DNA of 64,000 nucleotides from Christensenellaceae bacterium OttesenSCG-928-K19 (GTDB lineage Bacteria; Bacillota; Clostridia; Christensenellales; Christensenellaceae): assembly GCA_030266015.1 (NCBI GenBank), contig JAJDHD010000001.1, positions 91,472-155,471 on the forward strand. Reading direction: 5' to 3'. Position 1 is the first letter of the stretch. Each line of letters begins with the position of its first letter. Of this stretch, positions 34,548-42,384 are shown in pieces. Made by a program: the position numbers and the translations under genes. The notes under the pieces are model-generated. The model ran no database searches. It had not been told where the DNA came from and saw only the letters and a program-made list of their open reading frames with translations.

Positions 34548-36454
34548 AAAAATTATCCTTGCGCGGTATGCGGCATTCCCTGATGTTCCGCGTCACCATC
34601 ATCATATTTATTGTAATCCTTGCCGCCATATTGATATTGTCGTTTTATGCGGGCAATGTGTTGTCCTCCTATTCCTTCCAGACAGCGCGTGAAGACAGCC
34701 TTCAGCTGTTTGAGCAATCCGGCCAGCACATTACCACCTATATTAACACAATGGAGAACATTGCCGTGGCTTCCGCGCGTGATTCCACTATTTTGGGGCA
34801 CCTGTTTACGAAAACATCCATATCCAAGATCAAGCTGCCCGCTGCCCCCGTGGAGGAATCGGCTTATTACTCTTATGAAGATCTTGAAGCGGCACTTATG
34901 TGGGAAGAGCATGAAAAAGATGAATCCCGCTATTATACGGATATGGTGAGTATTAAAGCGTTTTTAATCAACCTAACGGCGGCACAGGAAAACATTGAAT
35001 GTGTGACACTTGTGCCCGAGGCACACGACCATCCGGTAGACACGCGCAATGCTGTGGGGACAAAGTATCCGTATAAAGAGCAGGCCTGGTATCAGGACGC
35101 GTTAACCCACCCGGACAAAAAATCCTTTATGTCTCCCCATATTCCGGAATATTTGCCCGCGGTGGATTACCCCGTTATTACCTACATTTATCCTATCCGG
35201 ATGTATGAATCCAGCACGCCGCTTGCCATGCTGCTGATTGACCTCAATTACAGCACGCTGGAAAGTATTTTAAGCGATCTTTCGCTGGGTGATTCAGGGT
35301 ATGCGTTTATTGTGAATTCCGCTGGGGAATATATCTATTATCCAGATGACCGTTTTTTGAGCACGGGGCAGGTAGAGACGCCTTTTGCTGATGCTGCTTA
35401 TATTGATACGGTATTGCAAGGCAACTCCTCCTTTATTGCGCAGGACGAAAAGGGAATTGAAAATGTGGTTTTCTCCACTTCTGTGGATGGTACCGACTGG
35501 TACCTTGTGGGCGTGATTCCGTACGACCAGCTTAACGCGCCCGCCACCAGCCTGCGAAACACGCAGATTATCATAGGGCTGGTTGTGGCGGGGCTGGTTT
35601 GCGCATTGTTGTACGTGTTTTTCCGCAGCTCTGTATTTACCCGGCTACAGCGCCTGCGTAGCCACATGGCGGAGGTGGAAAACGGCGACCTGAATGTTTC
35701 CTTTGAAACGAGGCGTGATGACGAAATTGGCAAACTGGGCGAGGGGTTTAACACAATGATCGTTCGCCTGAAGCTGCTGATTGAAGATATTACGAACACG
35801 CAAAACCAAAAGAGAAAAGCGGAATTTGCCGCGCTGCAATCGCAAATCAACCCGCACTTTTTGTATAATACGCTGGATTCTATTGTGTGGATGGCGGAAA
35901 CAAACCCGGCGGGTGCTTCTGAAATGGCTTATCTGTTGGGTACATTCTTCCGCCAGTCGCTTTCGGGCGGAAATGATATCATTCCGCTTTGCCAGGAGCT
36001 TGCCATTGTGGAGGCCTATCTTAAGATACAGCGAATCCGTTATGAGAGTTATTTTGACTATGAAATCCATTTTACGCAGGATGTGGCAAACATTCCCCTT
36101 CCCAAGCTTATTGTGCAGCCGCTGGTGGAAAATGCAATTTACCATGGCATCAAGCAGTCGGGCAGAAAGTGTATGCTTTCCATTTACGCATTTCGTTTTG
36201 AAGACTGCGTTTATATTCAGGTTGTGGATGACGGCGTGGGAATGACCGGCGAAGAGCTGAAGAAGGTCATGAAAAAAACACCGCCAAAGGTATCACGCAT
36301 GAACGGTGTAGGCGCGCGTAATGTGGATAATCGCATCAAACTTTATTTTACTGAAAAATCCGGCCTTGCTTATTTTTCCCATAAGGATAAGGGGACGGTG
36401 GCTTGCATCTACATCTATCAGGAAAACACATCCGAAGAGCCTGCCGGGGAATAA
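34544..36454 (+). CDS. YesM-type sensor histidine kinase
   Basis: The 636-residue kinase has an N-terminal helix (VTIIIFIVILAAILILSF), a large external domain of about 290 residues of the dCACHE type (including WYQDALTHPDKKSFMSPHIP and DSGYAFIVNSAGEYIYYPDD), a second helix, HAMP, and a His_kinase domain with QINPHFLYNTLD, where His438 is the phosphorylation site. The ATPase domain has the N box VENAIYHG and DDGVGM. The CACHE fold commonly binds small molecules, so it probably senses the sugar or its binding protein. Confidence 0.93.
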   Translation: MKKLSLRGMRHSLMFRVTIIIFIVILAAILILSFYAGNVLSSYSFQTAREDSLQLFEQSGQHITTYINTMENIAVASARDSTILGHLFTKTSISKIKLPAAPVEESAYYSYEDLEAALMWEEHEKDESRYYTDMVSIKAFLINLTAAQENIECVTLVPEAHDHPVDTRNAVGTKYPYKEQAWYQDALTHPDKKSFMSPHIPEYLPAVDYPVITYIYPIRMYESSTPLAMLLIDLNYSTLESILSDLSLGDSGYAFIVNSAGEYIYYPDDRFLSTGQVETPFADAAYIDTVLQGNSSFIAQDEKGIENVVFSTSVDGTDWYLVGVIPYDQLNAPATSLRNTQIIIGLVVAGLVCALLYVFFRSSVFTRLQRLRSHMAEVENGDLNVSFETRRDDEIGKLGEGFNTMIVRLKLLIEDITNTQNQKRKAEFAALQSQINPHFLYNTLDSIVWMAETNPAGASEMAYLLGTFFRQSLSGGNDIIPLCQELAIVEAYLKIQRIRYESYFDYEIHFTQDVANIPLPKLIVQPLVENAIYHGIKQSGRKCMLSIYAFRFEDCVYIQVVDDGVGMTGEELKKVMKKTPPKVSRMNGVGARNVDNRIKLYFTEKSGLAYFSHKDKGTVACIYIYQENTSEEPAGE

Positions 36455-36547
36455 CCGGCGGTGCAGCAAAAAAATTGACAATTATCTGACACGTATATGG
36501 CGGTGGGAAAAAACGTAGTATACTTTTATTAACATAAGCAGGAGCAA

Positions 36548-36793
36548 ATGGCTATGAGTGAAAAAGAAGCTTTAGAAAACCTGCTGGAGTTTCAATTTCC
36601 GCAGCTCGGTGGGCAGGGTGGGTGGCAAAGTGAAGCCATGGCATATGACCGGGCGGAGGCGCATGTGAAGAATTGCCTGCGGACACTACAACACGCCACG
36701 GTTTCCCTGGTTGCAGAGGGCGCAAAATGCCTTGCTGTCCGCATACTCGCCAAAAAAGCACTGTTATCACACAGCAACAGGGAGAGCCCCTGA
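36548..36793 (+). CDS. small uncharacterised protein, 81 residues
   Basis: An ATG frame preceded by GCAGGAGCAA encodes 81 residues beginning MAMSEKEALENLLEFQFPQL. The N-terminal half looks helical and normal in composition (Glu, Leu, Gln); the tail is richer in Ala, Lys and Leu. It lies 93 bases after the kinase gene and 126 bases before the TPR-like gene. A TATACT box occurs at 36521-36526, without a clear -35. If real, it would be the first gene of the STAND NTPase unit. I do not recognise a family; a chance frame is possible. Confidence 0.4.
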   Translation: MAMSEKEALENLLEFQFPQLGGQGGWQSEAMAYDRAEAHVKNCLRTLQHATVSLVAEGAKCLAVRILAKKALLSHSNRESP

Positions 36794-36919
36794 AGCGGTA
36801 AAGCCACGGGTTCTGCATGGAGGTTATATGGGGGAGCCCCCCAGAGGCAGAGTAGAGACCATTGGTTGTTTCTATTCGAAAATAGTCTAAAAAAATCCAA
36901 CCGGTAAAGGAGAACCGCC
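36794..36919 (+). other. structured leader before the TPR-like gene
   Basis: The stretch can fold CTATTCGAAAATAG (about 36874-36887) inside a longer pairing of CCATTGG with CCAACCGGT, directly ahead of the AAAGGAG ribosome site at 36906-36912. GGGGGAGCCCCCC at about 36829-36841 makes another hairpin. Meaning unknown; possibly translation control. Confidence 0.3.
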
Positions 36920-38080
36920 ATGAATTTTTCAGATTTTGCACATACCTACCAAAGCTTCCGGGCTGCATTTTCCCTGGGGGACAAACGAACGACGAAAAAG
37001 GCGTTGAAGGAACTGGAGCAGGTTATCAAGCAGATTGAAAAATCCCGCGTTATGTTTACTTCCGGGCAGAACGCAATGGAAGGCATTGCGATGTATGAAC
37101 AAATGGCGCATCTGGGCGAGGAAATGATGAAGCCTATGATGATGGTCAAGTATACGCAAAAAGCGGAAATGATGCGCACCATGCTGCAAAACGGTATGAT
37201 AGAGGGTGGCGCGCCATCTTCTGCGCCGGATGCGCAGGGAACGGTGAATGTGCAGGGCTTTGGCAATATTGGCCGCATAGAACGCAACCCCAATTACCAA
37301 AGCTTTGAATCACAGTTTGACCAGGCGATTGACCTTGCGGACAAGGGCTTTTATTACAGCGCCATCACGCAGATGGAAGAAATGGAACGAAAATCGGTAG
37401 CCAACCCATTCCAGAATGTTGTTGTGAATTATAACCTTGGCGCGATTTGCTTTACAAAGCTGGGGAAGGGCAAAAGAGCCAAGCAGATTTTTGAAGGCTG
37501 TGTACGCGCATTTGACGGAAGTCCGTCGCTGGCACAGCAAGGCATGCCCATGCACGCAGCCGCGCTGGAAAACCTGATGTTGCTCTCGCTCGACTTTGAT
37601 GAATACCAGAAATGGGCAAATGAGCTGCGGATTGTGGCGCCAGATTCGGCCATACTTTCTGGGCAGTTTCCTGCTGTAAAGGAAAAAGTAGAAGTGGAAG
37701 GCTGGGCATGGTGGCAAAGCATGTTTGCTATCGCTATGTCGTATTACAACCGTAACGACCCTGCCAAAGACCCGGGTCTATATGGTAACGCCGCTTCTGT
37801 TTTTGACCTGGTGATTGAAAACAGGCGAAGCCTGCGCCTGCCGCGTGAGGAAATGAGGACAGCGCTGTATGAATACAACGCGCTTATCATCAAAATTGTT
37901 TCGGAAAACATTAAAACAGAAGAGAACGCGGGCCGCCCCCTGCGCCCGGAGGAATACCTGTTTATGCTGGAGCAGGGCAGAAACACCATAGACGCATATA
38001 AGGATATTACCGAAGGCGACGCAAACATTGCGCACGAGCGGCAGACCTATACCATGTATATCGACGCGCTCACCCAATGA
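36920..38080 (+). CDS. helical TPR-like partner of the DUF4062-NTPase protein
   Basis: I do not recognise a named family for this 386-residue protein. The first 95 residues form long amphipathic helices (KKALKELEQVIKQIEKSR, YTQKAEMMRTMLQNGM). A Gly/Ser-rich hinge with APSSAPDAQGTVNVQG follows. From residue 130 there are TPR-like helix pairs (DQAIDLADKGFYYSAITQME, NYNLGAICFTKLGKGKRAKQ, TALYEYNALIIKIVSENIKT). It ends 10 bases before the giant NTPase gene, whose ribosome site overlaps its stop, so they are one operon. It may deliver a signal to, or restrain, that NTPase. Confidence 0.7.
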   Translation: MNFSDFAHTYQSFRAAFSLGDKRTTKKALKELEQVIKQIEKSRVMFTSGQNAMEGIAMYEQMAHLGEEMMKPMMMVKYTQKAEMMRTMLQNGMIEGGAPSSAPDAQGTVNVQGFGNIGRIERNPNYQSFESQFDQAIDLADKGFYYSAITQMEEMERKSVANPFQNVVVNYNLGAICFTKLGKGKRAKQIFEGCVRAFDGSPSLAQQGMPMHAAALENLMLLSLDFDEYQKWANELRIVAPDSAILSGQFPAVKEKVEVEGWAWWQSMFAIAMSYYNRNDPAKDPGLYGNAASVFDLVIENRRSLRLPREEMRTALYEYNALIIKIVSENIKTEENAGRPLRPEEYLFMLEQGRNTIDAYKDITEGDANIAHERQTYTMYIDALTQ

Positions 38081-38090
38081 GGAGACACGT

Positions 38091-41000
38091 ATGAACTGGG
38101 AAAATGTCTATGTGTTTATTTCCAGCACGTTCAACGATATGCACGCCGAGCGCGATTATCTTATAAAAGATGTGTTTCCCACGCTTGCCGAGTGGTGCGA
38201 GGCGCATTACCTGCGCCTTATAGACATTGACCTTAGGTGGGGCGTGACAGAGGCGGACGCCAATGAAAATAAAAACACCGTAAAAATCTGCATGGAGCGA
38301 ATCGATGAATGCAGGCCGTTTTTTCTATGTTTTTTAGGACAGCGCCGTGGCTGGGTGCCAGAAGCACAGGATGTCTCCCAAGATACGCTTTTGGAATATC
38401 CTGAGCTCAAAGACTGTGTGGGCAGGGAATCCGTGACGGAAATGGAAATATTGCACGCGCTGTATTCGCCGTTCAATAAAAACGGCGTGCCCATGAAGGC
38501 GGTGGAACACGCATTGTTCTTTTTGCGCGAGTCGGATTATTTACGGGATATCCCAAGGGAGCCTGCCCAGCTTTATGAAACGTATACCAACGATGGCATT
38601 AAAGACCCACAGGAACGCGGGCAGGCGGATGACGCGCTGCAAAGCTGGCGGGATAAAGTTTGCCGCGACGAGCGAACAGCCGCCTTTCGCTATACCGCAG
38701 GGTGGGACAACACCGAACGCACGCCCGAGCTTATGCTGCCGCTATCACCTGATTCGGGGGAAGTGGAAGACATTCAAAGCTGGCAGCGGCTGTGGCAAAG
38801 CATTGATATTCCAAAAGAAGAATACAACAGGTTGATTTCCACCGGGAGGCTTTCCTCCTTCCGCTCGGGTGGGGAAGAACTGAGCGCACTTATCATCCGC
38901 CAGATGAAACAGGCGATAGAGAGGCGTTTTCCCACACACTTTGCTGCGCATGAGGAGGAAACCCCGGAAAACCGCCGGCAGCAGGAGTTTTTGTTTGCCG
39001 CTATGCAGGGATATGTGGAGCGGCCACATTGCTTTGACGAGTTGGATCATTACGCGGATAGCGATAGTGCAAAATTATTCGTTCTCTTCGCCCCGGCAGG
39101 CATGGGGAAATCCATGCTGCTTGCCAACTGGATTGTGAAGCAGAGGGAAGCGGGCGAGCCTGTTTTTGCCCGGTTTACAGGCACGGGGCTTAGCAATGTG
39201 GGCGCCCTGTTGCAAAGCCTGGTGGATGAGATCACAAAAAAATATGAATTGCCGCAGCCACAAGGGGTGGACGCACGGGAACGGTTTGCCCGGCTGCTGC
39301 AAAGCCTGGATGGCAAAAAAATAATAGTTGTGCTGGATGGATTAAACCAGCTTTCGAGTGGGCTTGCCGACTTAAGCTGGTTGCCTGTTTCGCTGCCGCC
39401 GGGGGTAAAGCTGATTGCCAGCATAAAAAGCGGAGGGCAGGATGCCGACGCCTGCCTGCGCGCACTTCAGGCACAGGGGGCAAAGCTTTCGCCAGTATCG
39501 CCCTTCGAAGCGCAGCAGGAGCGCGAGGAGCTGGCAAATGCCTATCTTTCGCAATACCTGAAAGGGCTTGACCAAAAACATTTAAAAGCGCTTACCCAAA
39601 TGGGGGGCACGCAAAATCCGCTGTTTTTAAAAATTATCCTTTCTGAGCTGCGTACATTCGGCTCCTTTCGCACATTGATGGAACACATAAAAAGCGGTTA
39701 TGGCAGCACGCCAGAGAGCGCATTCTTCCATGTGCTGGAACGGCTGGAGGGGCAGCCTGCTTACACGCCCGTTCCTCCCGCGGTATCCGTACCGCTGGTG
39801 TTCTCTTTGTTGGCCTGTGCACGGCGCGGCCTGCCCGCGGCGCAGATGGCGCAATGTGTGCAAATGGCACAGCCCGCCTACAGCCTTGCGCAGTGCCTGC
39901 AAACGGTGAATCTTTTGATGCGGCAAATGCGGTCTTATCTTGTACGCAGTGAAGACCGCATCGATTTTTTGTATGAAAGCCTGAACAACGCGGCGGCAAA
40001 ACGTTATAAGAGTCACGCCGTGCATACACACACGTTACTTGCCCGAATGTTCCGCTTGCACGCTGATCCTGCCGGGGACGGGTCATTTGACACAGGCGAA
40101 TTGCAGCCGTTGGCTCAGCTGCCCTACCACCTGCACGAATCGGAACAGACAGAAGAATTTATACGCCTTATGACGGATATCCGCTATTTAGACGCGCGCT
40201 GTGCCCTGCACGATATTTACCCGCTGCTGGAGGATTTTGAATACGGTGCGTTATTGGGCAACGGCGACGCGAAGGTGCTTTCCGGCTTTTTGAAGCAGCA
40301 CGCGCAAAAGCTGCTTGCTCACACAAACCTGTTTTTCTCGTTGCTGCGGCACGAGGGTGTTGCGCAAGGGGCAACAGACGCGCTGCTTGCACAGGGAGGA
40401 TATAAAAAACCGTGGATAAGCACAACGCCTGTACCCATCCATACTGATTATCTTCAAACGCAGGATAACGCAATGGGGGATGTCGGTATTTTCGCCTCTT
40501 TTTCATTTGACATGGCACGCATCGGCGCGCTTTCCGGCGATGCTAGAATTGCGTTTTATATGGAAAAGCTGGGGGTTTTGCGCATGATTGATGCAGGTGC
40601 GGCACGGCTTTTTGACCGTACAGTTTCCGTCTCCCCCTCCCGCCCGCTGGTGATGGCAAGCAGCCACGCGGGTACGCAGATTGCCATAGCCTATGAAAAC
40701 GGCAGTATAGAATGCCACAATGTTTTTTTTGAAAATGGAGCGCCACAATACGCGCAAAAGGAGTGGGACGGCGTATATTACCTGCCGGAGTATGAAGACC
40801 CGGTGCTTCTTTATGCGGGTGATGCACTTTATTACCAGCGGGAGGAAGGCATACTTACCGCCGCGTCTCCTTCCGGTATGCGGGATTGGGAAATCGCGCA
40901 TGGGGAGGTAAGCGGGATTTGTCCTTTGGGAAAGGATTTGCTCGTTACGCTGCGGCAGGGGACGGACACAGCTGTCTTTCTGCTCCACTCCACCACGACA

Positions 41001-42284
41001 AAGCAATACCCAAATATGGATGTGTTTTGCACCACGCCGATTGATGCTGGGCAGGCGGCGGTCTCGTTTTCTGATGGCGCGACAATCATTTTTGACGAAA
41101 CACTGCGGGAGGCGGCGCAGCAAAAGTCGGAGAAACCTGCTGTTATACTGGCGGCGTGCGGCGGCAGCATGGCGGGGTTTGGCGACAACCTGCACATGCA
41201 ATACCAATGGGATACAGAAACAGGTGTGTTGCTGCAATCGGATACCACAGGTGTATTTTTGAGCAAGGGGCAGCGCGTGCGCCCGCTTGGGCTGCACTGC
41301 GCGGAAGATGAATCCATCCTGCTGACAGACAGCGGCTTGTTCCGTTACGCGCAAAGCGCTGGACAGCGGCAGCAGTATACCATAAACTTTGCGGCGGCTC
41401 TTGCGGAAGGCGATGTGTTTTACAGCTTACGGGAGTCGCAAAGCAGGCACTGGCTGGCACGCGCTTCTACCCGGAAGGACTCTCTTTATACCACAGAAAA
41501 CAACCTGATTTTGCGCCCCGTGATGGATCACAATGATTATGTATTGGTGGCGAATCCGGTTGGCGGAGGCGTTATCGTGCAGCCGGACAGTATGGCAGTT
41601 TGCGCCACAGATCGGGTGCCTGCGGGGCTTGCGGGCATAGCGGGCAGCAATGCGGAAGGGTTTTTCCTCGCGCAACGGACAGGGGATGTGCTGTTTCTCG
41701 CGGGGGATGGCGCCGTTACCCGTGCCTTTAACGCGGCGAAGGCGGGTGTTAAGGCGGCATCTGTCTCCATTCACAGCTTCGCCGGCCTGTTTGTGTGGTG
41801 CGGTGTTTTGATAGATGCATCACCGGGCATAGACGCGGAGCTGCCTGCCACATTGCTGCGTTTCTTCCGTGAGGAGGAAGGCTGCCTTACCGAAATTGGT
41901 ACGCGTGTGCTTGGCAAGCGGGAGGGTGAGGTGCGTGCCATGACCTGTGCCGATGGCGTTCTTTACCTGTGCGTGTATGTGGATGGGGAAGGGACATTTC
42001 TGCATACTGGCAGCGTGCGGGAGTTTGTGCAGAGGGCAGAGCAAAAGAACAAGCTTTCCACAGGCGCGGTACTGGAGGTGGCTTATTCTGGCGGACTTTA
42101 CCTGCGGGGCAGCCGCGCTGTTTATGCCGTAGAACCGCAGACAGGAAAAACACTTGCCACGCTGGAAGCCGACCTGCCGTTTACCGCTCTGTGTGACAAC
42201 CGGTTCCATCCCCGTTCGCTTGTGCTTATTCAGGATGAGCGTGCGTTGTTTTTGGCGGTATTGCACCGCGCCGCTTCAAGATAA
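38091..42284 (+). CDS. DUF4062 - STAND/NACHT-type NTPase - beta-propeller-like giant protein
   Basis: The 1397-residue protein opens with a DUF4062 domain (about residues 5-130: YVFISSTFNDMHAERDYL, IDIDLRWGVTE), the same N-terminal domain that precedes NTPases in TEP1- and NWD1-type proteins. A linker leads to an NTPase with Walker A APAGMGKS (K340), a Walker B VVLDGLNQL (D416) and a sensor strand VKLIASIKSG, as in NACHT/STAND proteins. A winged-helix/helical region follows (DFLYESLNNAAAKRY, about 625-640). From about 780 to the end there are many short beta repeats resembling WD or other propellers. STAND proteins switch on when the sensor tail detects a ligand. The ATG at 38091 follows GAGGAGACACGT. 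A role in defence is inference. Confidence 0.8.
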   Translation: MNWENVYVFISSTFNDMHAERDYLIKDVFPTLAEWCEAHYLRLIDIDLRWGVTEADANENKNTVKICMERIDECRPFFLCFLGQRRGWVPEAQDVSQDTLLEYPELKDCVGRESVTEMEILHALYSPFNKNGVPMKAVEHALFFLRESDYLRDIPREPAQLYETYTNDGIKDPQERGQADDALQSWRDKVCRDERTAAFRYTAGWDNTERTPELMLPLSPDSGEVEDIQSWQRLWQSIDIPKEEYNRLISTGRLSSFRSGGEELSALIIRQMKQAIERRFPTHFAAHEEETPENRRQQEFLFAAMQGYVERPHCFDELDHYADSDSAKLFVLFAPAGMGKSMLLANWIVKQREAGEPVFARFTGTGLSNVGALLQSLVDEITKKYELPQPQGVDARERFARLLQSLDGKKIIVVLDGLNQLSSGLADLSWLPVSLPPGVKLIASIKSGGQDADACLRALQAQGAKLSPVSPFEAQQEREELANAYLSQYLKGLDQKHLKALTQMGGTQNPLFLKIILSELRTFGSFRTLMEHIKSGYGSTPESAFFHVLERLEGQPAYTPVPPAVSVPLVFSLLACARRGLPAAQMAQCVQMAQPAYSLAQCLQTVNLLMRQMRSYLVRSEDRIDFLYESLNNAAAKRYKSHAVHTHTLLARMFRLHADPAGDGSFDTGELQPLAQLPYHLHESEQTEEFIRLMTDIRYLDARCALHDIYPLLEDFEYGALLGNGDAKVLSGFLKQHAQKLLAHTNLFFSLLRHEGVAQGATDALLAQGGYKKPWISTTPVPIHTDYLQTQDNAMGDVGIFASFSFDMARIGALSGDARIAFYMEKLGVLRMIDAGAARLFDRTVSVSPSRPLVMASSHAGTQIAIAYENGSIECHNVFFENGAPQYAQKEWDGVYYLPEYEDPVLLYAGDALYYQREEGILTAASPSGMRDWEIAHGEVSGICPLGKDLLVTLRQGTDTAVFLLHSTTTKQYPNMDVFCTTPIDAGQAAVSFSDGATIIFDETLREAAQQKSEKPAVILAACGGSMAGFGDNLHMQYQWDTETGVLLQSDTTGVFLSKGQRVRPLGLHCAEDESILLTDSGLFRYAQSAGQRQQYTINFAAALAEGDVFYSLRESQSRHWLARASTRKDSLYTTENNLILRPVMDHNDYVLVANPVGGGVIVQPDSMAVCATDRVPAGLAGIAGSNAEGFFLAQRTGDVLFLAGDGAVTRAFNAAKAGVKAASVSIHSFAGLFVWCGVLIDASPGIDAELPATLLRFFREEEGCLTEIGTRVLGKREGEVRAMTCADGVLYLCVYVDGEGTFLHTGSVREFVQRAEQKNKLSTGAVLEVAYSGGLYLRGSRAVYAVEPQTGKTLATLEADLPFTALCDNRFHPRSLVLIQDERALFLAVLHRAASR

Positions 42285-42317
42285 TCCAAAAACCGCAAAA
42301 TACTGCCCTTTTGTCCC

Positions 42318-42347
42318 TTGTGCACCGCCTGTCCTACCGCCTATAAT
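42318..42347 (+). promoter_or_regulatory. promoter of the hydantoinase/oxoprolinase gene
   Basis: TTGTGC (42318-42323) and a consensus TATAAT (42342-42347) are 18 bases apart, 33-38 bases before the gene. It suggests that this gene is transcribed separately from the NTPase gene. Confidence 0.55.
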
Positions 42348-42384
42348 AAACCACATATCAAAACAAATGTGGAGCGGCATGGAC

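Noticed and set aside
40503..41354. 283-codon minus strand frame inside the giant NTPase gene
   Set aside because: It is antisense to the beta-repeat region and shows no protein-like features.
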